From: CAZVFX01 sp964626565
GTDB taxonomy: Bacteria; Myxococcota_A; UBA9042; CAIXZC01
DNA: 35,991 nt
Assembly: GCA_964626565.1 (NCBI GenBank)
Contig: CAZVFX010000071.1
Span: 1-35,991, forward strand
Reading direction: 5' to 3'
The first letter of the stretch is position 1, and each line of letters opens with the position of its first letter. Of the stretch, positions 7,611-16,301 are shown one piece after another. The notes under the pieces were generated by a model that made no database searches, was not told the DNA's origin, and saw nothing but the letters and a program-made list of their open reading frames with translations. A program made the position numbers and the translations under genes.

Positions 7611-8965
7611 GTTCCGAACTGACGAAACGCAGTAGCGGATGGCAGGAAGTAGCTGCCGAGGTGCTGAAAAGCGCAGCCGACGCGGGCGTCAAGGCAGAGG
7701 TGGCTTTCACCGCTGGCGAGACCTTTTCCGTGAAAGTTCGAAAAGGCAAGCTGGAGGATATCCGGCAGAGCGGCTCCACCGGTGTTTCCATGCGGGTTTT
7801 TAAGGGAACCCGCTCCGTGTCGGGTTCTTCGTCCCGTCTGGACCGGGAGAGTCTGGCCCGGCTTCTGGAACGGCTGGCCGGGGGCGTGGGGTTGGTCGAC
7901 GAGGACGAAGCTAACGGCCTTCCCGACGCGGAAGGGCTCTACTCTGCCGGGACCGACCTCGACCTGTTTGACGCCGGCATCGGTGATCTGTCCGTCGACC
8001 GGGCCCAGGCGCTGGCGCTGGCATGCGAACAGGCTGCCATGGACTACGATCCCCGCATAACCAACTCCAGCGGTGCTTCCGTCTCTGCCGGGCTGGCCTT
8101 GAAAGCGCTGTACAACTCGGATGGCCTCAAGGCGAGCTATCCGTCGTCACGAATCTCCCTGTCCGTCAGCCCGGTGGCCCAGGACAAGGAGGGGGAGCGG
8201 TACTCGGACTGGTGGTTCAGCCAGGCGAGGCATTCCGGGGACCTCGACGACCCGGCGGCAATCGGCAACAAGGCCGGGGAACGTTGCGTCGCGATGATCG
8301 GGGCGGACAAGATCCCTTCCGGGAAATCAAGAGTGCTTTTCGCACCCGAAACAGCCCTCTACCTCGTTCAGCACATTTTCGAGAGCATCTCAGGAGACGC
8401 AGTATATAAGGGAGCAACGTTTCTGGGGGGAAGAGAGGGTAAGAAGATCGGCTCCGACCTGGTGACCATAACGGACGACCCGCTGCGCGCGCGTGGTGTC
8501 TCGTCTGCTCCCTTCGATGCGGAAGGGGTTGCCACCATTCGCCGGGCTTTGGTGGAAGGTGGTGTGTTGAAGACTTATCCGTGCGACACTTTCGCGGCCA
8601 GAAGGCTCAAGCGCAAGAGCACCGGCCATGCCGCGTCGGGCAAGGGGATCACTTCCTACAACCTCTACCTGGCGGCAGGCAAGACTCCTGCGGGGGAGAT
8701 GTTGGCCCAACTGGGCAAGGGCCTGTTCGTGACCGCGTTCATCGGTTTCGGTTTCAACATGGCCACCGGTGATTTCTCTCGTGGAGTTAGGGGGTTCTGG
8801 GTGGAGGACGGAAAGATCGTCAAGCCGGTCCAGGAGATAACCGTGTCGGGAAACCTGGGGGACATGCTTCAAAACGTAGTCGCGGTAGGGGACGACCTTA
8901 CCTTCCGCTTTGGCACTGACAGCCCCTCGTTGCTGTTGAGTGAAATGACGGTTTCAGGGAGCTGA
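7607..8965 (+). CDS. tldE: TldE/PmbA-family partner subunit
   Basis: A 452-residue PmbA/TldE homolog, the usual length for the family. It lacks the HExxxH zinc motif, as expected for the structural subunit that forms a heterodimer with TldD. Family-like features include the early segment EVAFTAGETFSVKVRKGKLEDI, and near the C-terminus a Gly-rich segment (GKGLFVTAFIGFGFNMATGDFS) and MLQNVVAVGDDL. The ATG overlaps the tldD stop, so the two subunits are made together. It has no signal peptide although its partner carries a Tat signal, so if the pair is exported TldE would have to ride along bound to TldD. Five bases after its stop begins a Cys-rich lipoprotein gene, suggesting the operon continues. 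Confidence 0.9.
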   Translation: MSSELTKRSSGWQEVAAEVLKSAADAGVKAEVAFTAGETFSVKVRKGKLEDIRQSGSTGVSMRVFKGTRSVSGSSSRLDRESLARLLERLAGGVGLVDEDEANGLPDAEGLYSAGTDLDLFDAGIGDLSVDRAQALALACEQAAMDYDPRITNSSGASVSAGLALKALYNSDGLKASYPSSRISLSVSPVAQDKEGERYSDWWFSQARHSGDLDDPAAIGNKAGERCVAMIGADKIPSGKSRVLFAPETALYLVQHIFESISGDAVYKGATFLGGREGKKIGSDLVTITDDPLRARGVSSAPFDAEGVATIRRALVEGGVLKTYPCDTFAARRLKRKSTGHAASGKGITSYNLYLAAGKTPAGEMLAQLGKGLFVTAFIGFGFNMATGDFSRGVRGFWVEDGKIVKPVQEITVSGNLGDMLQNVVAVGDDLTFRFGTDSPSLLLSEMTVSGS

Positions 8966-8970
8966 ATCAC

Positions 8971-11739
8971 GTGAGAGCGGCTGCCACACTTGTGCTCACC
9001 CTGTTGCTGCTGGCCAACAGTGGCTGTAACGGCTGTTCCGATTCCTCATCTGTTGAGGATCTACTGTCCCATCCGGAAGCCGAGACCCTGTCTGCGGATG
9101 TGCCGGTGACTTCACCGGATAGTTGGCAAACCGGCTGCGTTTGTGGTGACGGCGAGTGCGTGGAAGAGCCGTGTGGCGAAGGGTGGAAGCCGGGTCTCAT
9201 GACCTGTTCTGCGGACTGCGCCGTGTGCGGGGACGGGGGGTGTGATCCGGGCGAGGGGCCGCTCAAGTGCCCGGCTGACTGTTGCGGGAGTTGCGGCGAC
9301 GGCTGGTGCAAGGGCGGCCTGTGCGGCGAAACCGCGGCAGTGTGCCCTGCTGATTGTAGTGCGGCGCTTTGCGGTGACGGGAAGTGCGAAGCGGGCGAGA
9401 ATCCGGTGGACTGCCCGGGCGACTGCGAGCCGTACCTTTGTGGCAACGGCACCTGCGAGCCGGGAGAGGCGCCCGCCACGTGCCCCGGTGACTGTGCGGA
9501 AGGCTGCGGCGACTGCGAATGCGGGGGGGGCGAATCCTACTGGTCGTGCCCGGCCGATTGTGGTTTCTGCGGCGACGGCTACTGTGTCGCCAACTGCGGC
9601 TACGCAAAGGAGGACGCGGCTGTCTGTCCCGATGATTGTTGCACACCCGATTGCGAAGGGCGTGAGTGTGGCTCAGACGGCTGCGGCGGCACTTGTGGCC
9701 AGTGTGCCGCGGGCGAATCCTGCGGCGGCAGCCTCTGTGTTGCCTGTGAGCCCCAGTGTGAGGCCAAGGAGTGCGGTGATGATGGATGCGGCGCTTCGTG
9801 TGGTCAGTGCGGCGAAGGTGAAAACTGTCTTGCCGACGGGACGTGCGAGTGCTTTGCTCACTGTGAGGGAAGGGAGTGCGGACCGGACGGTTGCGCAGGT
9901 TCATGTGGGATCTGCTCCGGCCCGCAGGATGAATGCGTGGATGGACTTTGCTCATGTCTGACAGACTGCGGGTTGAAAGAATGCGGTGATGACGGGTGCG
10001 GCGGGGTCTGCGGCTTGTGCCCGAAAGGTCAGGAGTGTGTGGCGGGGCAGTGCCCTTGCGTGCCGGACTGTGACGGCAAGGTGTGTGGTGGTGACGGCTG
10101 CGGTGGCACCTGCGGTGAGTGCGGTGCCGGTGAAAAATGTCTGGCAGACGCAACTTGCCGGTGTTTTCCCGACTGCGCCGGCAAGGTCTGCGGCTCCAAC
10201 GGCTGCGGGGGTGAGTGCGGTGCCTGCGCTCCGGGACACCAGTGCGTCAATGACAAATGCGAATGCCAGTTTAACTGCCAGAACAAGGATTGCGGGCCGG
10301 ATGGCTGCGGTGGTTTGTGCGGCGAGTGCGCCCAGGGGGTGGCCTGCGCGTATCCGGGGATTTGCGAGTGCGTTCCCGATTGTGAAGACAAGGCGTGCGG
10401 CTCCGACGGTTGTGGCGGCGAATGCGGGCCTTGCCCACCGGGCATAGCCTGCGTGCTCCACACTTGCGTCGAAAAGGCGGGCGACGGCGATTGCGATGAT
10501 GGTAATGACGTGGTGTGGGACGGCTGCTCCAACGGGCTTATTTCGGAATTCCAGGCCAACGGGCTCGAAGGCGGCTCCCCGAAGATGGTGGATGTGGCGG
10601 TGGTCTCCGACCAGGCCGCCGTGTTGGTGTGGCAAAGGGAGGAGCCTCCCGGAAGTGCCGAGAACGACATTTTCATCAGGCCGTTCGTCACCGAGGCCGG
10701 ATTCGCCTATGGCGAAGATATCGTAAACACCAAGCAGGCCGGCAACCAGATCCACGCGAATATCTCTACGCTGAATACGGGCGGCTTCGTAGTGTCCTGG
10801 CTTAGCGTTGGCGACGGGGGGCAGGACCAGCGCGTGGTGGCGCGTCTCTACGACGGCTTCTTTTCGCCGGTTGGCGAAGAGTTCGAGGTTGCCGCCGCCG
10901 GGGTCGGCGAATTCTGCTGCCCGGCGGTCGCTGCCTACCAGGCGGTCAACGACTTCGTGGTTACGTGGGGCGGCCTCGGCAATGATGGGTCGGGTTACGG
11001 GGTGCTGGCCCGCAGGTTCTTCGGAACCGGTGAGCCTGCCGCCTTTTCGTACGTGGTGAACGAGACTAAGCAGAACGACCAGAACCGGCCCGCGGCCGTG
11101 GCCACAATCACTGGTAACCTCGTCATCGCCTGGGAAACGCCGTCCGGTTTTGCCGATGCAACAAACATCAACTTCCAGCGTTACGACGCGACCGGAATTA
11201 CGTCAGGGTTTGAGGAAGAGGCCGCGACTCCGTCACCGGCCAGTCGTCAGGACCCCGCAGTGAGCGAACTGGGCGGGCAGGGGGGATTCGCCCTCGCCTG
11301 GGCGCGTTGTCCTTCCGCCGAACCAGGTTCAGAGGGCGCCGGAGACGGCAGCGGTTGCGGCGTCTTTGTGCGGACTTTTGACGCGGATGGGGCACCCCAG
11401 ATTGACGAAGCCCAGGTCAACACCAACGTTCCCGGCGAGCAACTGGCGCCGGACGTCGCTCACCTCAAGGGCAGCGGCTTTGTGGTGGTTTGGGAGAGTG
11501 AGGACCAGGACGGTGACGGGGCGGGAATATTTGGCCGCCGGTTCGATATGGACGCAATTCCCCAGGGAGTGGAGTTTCAGGTGAATCTCGGGAGCAACGG
11601 CCACCAGGTTTCGCCCGCGGTTGCAGCCTATGAAGACGGTTCCTTTATCGTGGTCTGGTCCGCGTACGAGCAGGTCGATGCTGCGGAAGGCATATATGTG
11701 CAAAGGTATAGCAAAGATGGTGACAAGGAGTATTTCTAA
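8971..11739 (+). CDS. Large Cys-rich repeat lipoprotein with C-terminal propeller-like repeats
   Basis: A 922-residue predicted secreted lipoprotein. GTG start with AGGGAG upstream; signal peptide MRAAATLVLTLLLLANSGC. Three regions are visible. (1) About residues 50-225: seven modules of the type CGDGxCxxGExPxxCPxDC. (2) About residues 225-500: eight modules of the type C-x3-C-x2-K-x-CG-x-DGCGGxCGxC, each ~35 residues. (3) A CDDGNDVVWDGCSNG hinge resembling the Cys motifs of myxobacterial DUF4215-like domains, then about 400 residues of repeats ending in patterns such as GxFGRRFDxDxxPQGVEFQVN and VVVWES, which should form a beta-propeller. Function unknown; adhesion or binding at the cell surface is a reasonable guess. 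It follows tldE by five bases and is followed after 18 bases by a paralog of the same architecture. Confidence 0.85.
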   Translation: MRAAATLVLTLLLLANSGCNGCSDSSSVEDLLSHPEAETLSADVPVTSPDSWQTGCVCGDGECVEEPCGEGWKPGLMTCSADCAVCGDGGCDPGEGPLKCPADCCGSCGDGWCKGGLCGETAAVCPADCSAALCGDGKCEAGENPVDCPGDCEPYLCGNGTCEPGEAPATCPGDCAEGCGDCECGGGESYWSCPADCGFCGDGYCVANCGYAKEDAAVCPDDCCTPDCEGRECGSDGCGGTCGQCAAGESCGGSLCVACEPQCEAKECGDDGCGASCGQCGEGENCLADGTCECFAHCEGRECGPDGCAGSCGICSGPQDECVDGLCSCLTDCGLKECGDDGCGGVCGLCPKGQECVAGQCPCVPDCDGKVCGGDGCGGTCGECGAGEKCLADATCRCFPDCAGKVCGSNGCGGECGACAPGHQCVNDKCECQFNCQNKDCGPDGCGGLCGECAQGVACAYPGICECVPDCEDKACGSDGCGGECGPCPPGIACVLHTCVEKAGDGDCDDGNDVVWDGCSNGLISEFQANGLEGGSPKMVDVAVVSDQAAVLVWQREEPPGSAENDIFIRPFVTEAGFAYGEDIVNTKQAGNQIHANISTLNTGGFVVSWLSVGDGGQDQRVVARLYDGFFSPVGEEFEVAAAGVGEFCCPAVAAYQAVNDFVVTWGGLGNDGSGYGVLARRFFGTGEPAAFSYVVNETKQNDQNRPAAVATITGNLVIAWETPSGFADATNINFQRYDATGITSGFEEEAATPSPASRQDPAVSELGGQGGFALAWARCPSAEPGSEGAGDGSGCGVFVRTFDADGAPQIDEAQVNTNVPGEQLAPDVAHLKGSGFVVVWESEDQDGDGAGIFGRRFDMDAIPQGVEFQVNLGSNGHQVSPAVAAYEDGSFIVVWSAYEQVDAAEGIYVQRYSKDGDKEYF

Positions 11740-11757
11740 GGTCAACGGGAGTCGGTT

Positions 11758-14592
11758 GTGGACATGGTGTACCGGCAAATAAGAAACGCACTTCCATCCG
11801 CGGTGCTCTTTGCGTTCTGTCTGGCGACCGCGGGCTGTCCCGGCAGTTCGAAGGAAGGGGCGCCAGCGCCGGATGCCGCCCCCGACCTCGTGGCGGGCGA
11901 GCCCGACATCGCTTGCCGCGCCACCGCTTGTGGCAACGGATTCTGCGAGTTGGAGTGCGGAGAGCATCTGCCCGGCGCTTCGTTCTGCCAGGCGGACTGT
12001 TGCGTCTGTGGCGACGGCAATTGCCAGCAGCAGCAGTGCGGGGAGGCCTGGGAAGAGGGCAACCTCACGTGCGCCAGCGACTGCGCGGGCTGCGGCAATG
12101 GCAGTTGTGACCCGGGGGAAGGGCCGGACATTTGCCCCGAGGATTGCTGCGGCAGTTGCGGGGACGGAGTTTGCAAGGGCGGAGAGTGTGGCGAGAACGC
12201 GTTGGCTTGCCCCTCCGATTGCGGCTCCTTTGCCTGTGGAAACGCTAGCTGCGAGCCGGGCGAAAACCCGGTTGACTGCCCGGAGGACTGCCAACAGTTC
12301 GCCTGCGGGAATCAGACTTGCGAACCGGGGGAGAGTGCTGACAGTTGTCCCGAAGATTGCGCTGCCTCCTGCGGGAATTGCGAATGCGAGGGCGGGGAAT
12401 CTTACTCTTCCTGCCCCATCGATTGTGGTTTCTGCGGGGATGGATATTGCATCGAGCACTGCCCCTATATCCCTGAATCCGCGCAGCTCTGCTTCCTGGA
12501 CTGCTGCGAGCCCGATTGCCAGGGAAAGGAATGCGGGCCGGACGGATGTGGAGGTCAGTGTGGCCAGTGTGCGGGGGGCAATGCTACCTGTTCGCTCGGG
12601 CTGTGCATCTGTAATTCGGACTGCATCGGAAAAGTGTGTGGGCCTGATGGGTGCAATGGCGTCTGCGGCGAGTGTGGTGAAGGTGAACAGTGCCTCATGG
12701 ATGGTAGCTGTTTGTGTTCCGACAGTTGCAAGGACCATGAGTGCGGCCCCAACGTCTGTGGTCTGGATTGCGGCGCCTGCCCGGAAGGGTACGACTGTCT
12801 TGATGGGAGCTGCACATGCGACCCCCATTGCGACGGCCTGGAGTGCGGAGAAGACGGGTGTGGCGGTTTGTGCGGCATGTGTTCCAACGACCAGAAGTGC
12901 TTCGAGGGTGTGTGCCTGTGTATCACCGGGTGCGAAGGCAAGGAATGCGGGGCGGACGGCTGCGGCGGGTCGTGCGGCGAGTGCCCGGGGGATGAGCTCT
13001 GCCTACAGGACGGCTCCTGCCTCTGCTTCCCCGGGTGCGAAGGTAAGCAGTGCGGAGACGATGGCTGTGGCGGCTCCTGCGGTGACTGTCAGTTCCCCAC
13101 GGGCTGCGACGAAGACGGCGGCTGCACCCTGTGCCTGCCCGATTGTTCGGAGAAGCAGTGTGGGGACGACGGCTGTGGCGGTTCGTGTGGACAATGCCCG
13201 GAAGCCGACCTCTGCCTCGCCGACGGTAGTTGCCAATGTTACGCCGGCTGCGAGGGCAAGATCTGCGGTGATGGCGACTGCGGTGAGTGGTGCGGCGTGT
13301 GCCCCGACGAACTGACCTGCACCGGCGGCGTTGTCTGTCTGGGACAGGATGACGCTTGCCACGACGCCAACGGCTGGGAGTGGGATGGCTGCACCGGAGG
13401 CAAGATCTCCGAATTCCTGGTTACGACGACCGTGGAGCACGGCCAGTTGAATCCCGACGTCGCCTCATTCAAGGACGACAGTTATGTGGTGGTATGGCAA
13501 AGCTGGGAACAGGACGGCGAAGCGGGCGGGATCTTCGGCCGGCCTTTTGATTTTGACGGAAACCCGCTGGGAGGCGAGTTCCAGGTCAATACAACGGAGC
13601 AACTCACTCAGGATATGCCCCGCGTCGCAACCTTCGAAAACGGACATTTCCTTGTGGTCTGGGAGAGCTTCGAAGAGATAGACCAGCGGGGAGTGTTCGG
13701 CCAGTTGTACTGGGCGAACGGCGTCAAGAACGGGCCCGAACTGCACATCAGCAGCGATGTTTATGCGGACCAGGCCAGTCCCTCGATTGCCGTAGTCGGT
13801 GGGGACACTGCTGTGGTGGCGTGGGTAACCTGCCCCGTGAATATGTGGCCGCTGGAGGATGGCCAGGATGGAGACGGATGCGGTGTCTTCGGCCGAATAT
13901 ATGATGAACAAGCCAACGCGGCAGGGCCTGAATTCCAACTCACCAGTAACGCAGCCGGGGATCAGACGAACGCCGACGTTGCCGGGGTCGGGGCCACTGA
14001 CTTTGTCGTCGCCTGGACCAGCCCCGACCAGGACGCCGGGGGTGTTTTTGCTCGCAGGTTCGATGTGGCAGGGCTCCCAAAAGGCGGCGAATTTCAGGTT
14101 AACAGTTGGGCCCAAAGCGAGCAGCGCCACCCCGCAGTCGTTGACTTGGGCGAAGGCAATTTCTCGGTTGTCTTCTATACTGACCTGGTCGACAACTACG
14201 GGTACGGCATAGGGGCCGCAGCTTATGCATATGAATCTCTAGATAGTGTCTGGGGCGGCGACGTACTGGTTAATTCGTACGAGGATGAGCATCAGTGGCT
14301 CCCCACCGCGACCGCTCTGCCGGGGGGGAAGATTGCGGCCGTGTGGATGACCGGGGGAATGGACGGCGACGGCTATGCCGTAGCGGGCAATATAGTGGGC
14401 GCTGACGGTGTTTCGGAGATACCTGACTTCCTCGCCAACGTCTATTCCGAAAGCAATCAGGACTACCCACGGGTAGCGCCGTTCAGTACCGGTGGGTTTA
14501 TTGTCGTTTGGGAAAGCTACGGACAAGACGGCCATGATGTCGGCATCTTCGCCCAGCGTTTTGATGCCGCCGGAGTAAAACTCTATCGATAA
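11758..14592 (+). CDS. Paralogous Cys-rich repeat lipoprotein with propeller-like repeats
   Basis: A 944-residue paralog of the preceding gene, evidently from a tandem duplication. GTG start, with an alternative ATG two codons later; the signal peptide ends FCLATAGC. It has eight CGNGxC...CPxDC modules, then eight C-x3-C...CGxDGCGGxCGxC modules, then the hinge CHDANGWEWDGCTGGKISEF, then about seven propeller-type repeats (VVVWQS..DGxxGGIFGRPFDxDGNPLGGEFQVN). One Cys module is degenerate (CGPNVCGLDCGAC). Function unknown; presumably on the cell surface. It ends the plus-strand run that begins with tldD and overlaps the opposing metallopeptidase gene by ten bases at the stop codons, leaving no room for a separate terminator between them. 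Confidence 0.85.
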   Translation: MDMVYRQIRNALPSAVLFAFCLATAGCPGSSKEGAPAPDAAPDLVAGEPDIACRATACGNGFCELECGEHLPGASFCQADCCVCGDGNCQQQQCGEAWEEGNLTCASDCAGCGNGSCDPGEGPDICPEDCCGSCGDGVCKGGECGENALACPSDCGSFACGNASCEPGENPVDCPEDCQQFACGNQTCEPGESADSCPEDCAASCGNCECEGGESYSSCPIDCGFCGDGYCIEHCPYIPESAQLCFLDCCEPDCQGKECGPDGCGGQCGQCAGGNATCSLGLCICNSDCIGKVCGPDGCNGVCGECGEGEQCLMDGSCLCSDSCKDHECGPNVCGLDCGACPEGYDCLDGSCTCDPHCDGLECGEDGCGGLCGMCSNDQKCFEGVCLCITGCEGKECGADGCGGSCGECPGDELCLQDGSCLCFPGCEGKQCGDDGCGGSCGDCQFPTGCDEDGGCTLCLPDCSEKQCGDDGCGGSCGQCPEADLCLADGSCQCYAGCEGKICGDGDCGEWCGVCPDELTCTGGVVCLGQDDACHDANGWEWDGCTGGKISEFLVTTTVEHGQLNPDVASFKDDSYVVVWQSWEQDGEAGGIFGRPFDFDGNPLGGEFQVNTTEQLTQDMPRVATFENGHFLVVWESFEEIDQRGVFGQLYWANGVKNGPELHISSDVYADQASPSIAVVGGDTAVVAWVTCPVNMWPLEDGQDGDGCGVFGRIYDEQANAAGPEFQLTSNAAGDQTNADVAGVGATDFVVAWTSPDQDAGGVFARRFDVAGLPKGGEFQVNSWAQSEQRHPAVVDLGEGNFSVVFYTDLVDNYGYGIGAAAYAYESLDSVWGGDVLVNSYEDEHQWLPTATALPGGKIAAVWMTGGMDGDGYAVAGNIVGADGVSEIPDFLANVYSESNQDYPRVAPFSTGGFIVVWESYGQDGHDVGIFAQRFDAAGVKLYR

Positions 14593-16301
14593 GGTGGCAG
14601 GAGCACAACTCGACCCTGCAGGTAGGCCATGTTCAGCTCGTTGAAAAACGGCTGGGTAGTGAGGTAGGACATGTCGATGCTTGACATGTTTCCGGAACCG
14701 GGCCCCGCAGCCATGAGGTTCGGCCCTTCGGTGTCCAGATGCGCGCCCTTGCAGCCCGCCTCGTTGACCACGAAGCTGGCATGTTTCTCCGACCCGAAGA
14801 GACCGTGAGGCGGCGGGCCGTAGGCCACCATTCCCAGGGAGTGTCCGATCTCGTGAGCCATGAGCGCGCCCAGCCCCGTGCCCAGAATGTCGAGGGCCAG
14901 CGACAGTACCTTGCGACGCTCCGCAGCCGCGGCAGGGAGGTCCTCAACCGGAATCGAGAAATCCACCACCAGGTGGTCGCCTTCCAGCCCTCCAATAGGC
15001 ACGCCGTCCATGGAAGGCATGATGCCGCTCAAGGCCATGGACGCCAGCGCGTAGACATCTTCGTCCTCGTAAACCAACTGGAAGAAGTAGCGCACCAGGG
15101 AAGTGGTCAGGCAACCGTACAGTGCCTTGGCGTTGTTCTCGTTTTGAACGTTCCCCTCGTCCACTGTCTCCGACAGGCCCACGAGGGACTGGCTCAAATC
15201 CCCCCCGCCGAAGCCGATGAGTGAGAAGCTCTTTTCACCCTCCCCGCCCTGCAGGTACTGGTATTCGAAATCGTCTGGGTCGGGAGCTCCTTCTTCGCCT
15301 TCTATCCAGAACCTGATGTTCACCGAATCGTGCAGCAATCCACCGTTGGGACCACGCTTGTACGCCTGATACGCCTGCTCGCGGGTCTTGTCCAGCAGCA
15401 GTCGGGCAAGGCACTCGTTTCCGCCCGTAAAACCCGAGCACTCCATGGCCGCGAATTCAGGCAGCGGCTGTGGCGTGCCGAGGCCAGCAGTCCACAGATC
15501 CTCAAAGAAATCGGGAATGCCGTTGGGTTCAAAAGCTGCGTCTACGTACGCCTTTCCCTCGTCATCGAATTGCCAGGTGACAGTCTGATGGTCGCGGTGG
15601 TAGGCCATGACCCAGGGATCAACCAGGTCGAAAGGGTCGACGTCGGCAGTAAGTTCCACAATTTCGACCGCCAACTCCGATGGTGGCGACTGGTTGCCGC
15701 ACACATCCTCAATCGCGGCCCCTAACAAGACGGGATACCCGGTCTCGAACCCCTGGTCTTCGCCGACCACCCATCGCAGATGACCCTCGGCCTGGGTGTG
15801 GAAAAGGTGTGAAAGCTCTTCGTTGGCAGGCAGGCCGCCCGCGGCAGCATCGCTCCAGATTGTCAATCCGGAAGGCGCGCAGCCGCACGGGCAGTCCACA
15901 TATACGTCCCACGAGAAACCGGACTCAGGCAGCGCAAGATGATAGTCGGTGAGCTGGAGTTGGTTGTTCAAGAACGGCTCACTTCCGTTCATCTCCCCGG
16001 GGATGGAGTTTACAGTGAGAAACACCACCGGCGACTCGCACGTACACTCCGGCAGTTCCACTTCCTGGACGTCCGCAATCCAGTCGCCCCCTCCCGCGTC
16101 GACGTGGCTGTCCAGAAGGTCTGGAAGTCTGTCCCCCGCGTCATGAGGTCTGTCCCCTGCATCATCGGGAGCAGGAGAATCCGCGGTGAAAACCTCGATG
16201 TCCACGGGAGAGGGTGCGTCAACAAGTGCGTCATGCCCCGCCGGCGATGTGCTGCAAGCAGTGGCCAATGCTGCAACAAGGAGGTATCTACTCACAGACA
16301 T
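14583..16301 (-). CDS. Metzincin-like metallopeptidase lipoprotein
   Basis: A 572-residue predicted secreted zinc peptidase. It starts with MSVSRYLLVAALATAC, a short lipoprotein signal, at the ATG at 16299-16301; a GTG at 16295 is also possible. Either start overlaps the end of the upstream Cys-repeat gene, so the two are translationally coupled. After an Asp/Pro-rich spacer comes a mixed domain of ~300 residues, then HEIGHSLGMVAYGPPPH with H483, E484 and H487 as zinc ligands and catalytic Glu. The metzincin pattern HExxHxxGxxH/D would need a ligand at residue 493, which is Ala here; H499 is the nearest candidate. NLMAAG, 40-odd residues downstream, could be the Met-turn. The fold is clear, the exact family is not. 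It may process its coupled partner or other surface proteins, but that is inference. Confidence 0.8.
   Translation of the reverse strand: MSVSRYLLVAALATACSTSPAGHDALVDAPSPVDIEVFTADSPAPDDAGDRPHDAGDRLPDLLDSHVDAGGGDWIADVQEVELPECTCESPVVFLTVNSIPGEMNGSEPFLNNQLQLTDYHLALPESGFSWDVYVDCPCGCAPSGLTIWSDAAAGGLPANEELSHLFHTQAEGHLRWVVGEDQGFETGYPVLLGAAIEDVCGNQSPPSELAVEIVELTADVDPFDLVDPWVMAYHRDHQTVTWQFDDEGKAYVDAAFEPNGIPDFFEDLWTAGLGTPQPLPEFAAMECSGFTGGNECLARLLLDKTREQAYQAYKRGPNGGLLHDSVNIRFWIEGEEGAPDPDDFEYQYLQGGEGEKSFSLIGFGGGDLSQSLVGLSETVDEGNVQNENNAKALYGCLTTSLVRYFFQLVYEDEDVYALASMALSGIMPSMDGVPIGGLEGDHLVVDFSIPVEDLPAAAAERRKVLSLALDILGTGLGALMAHEIGHSLGMVAYGPPPHGLFGSEKHASFVVNEAGCKGAHLDTEGPNLMAAGPGSGNMSSIDMSYLTTQPFFNELNMAYLQGRVVLLPPYR

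Noticed and set aside
11329..12828. A 499-codon minus-strand frame opposite the Cys-rich lipoproteins.
   Set aside because: Low-complexity Ala/Thr-rich shadow of the Cys modules; no ribosome-binding site and it spans the junction of two real genes.
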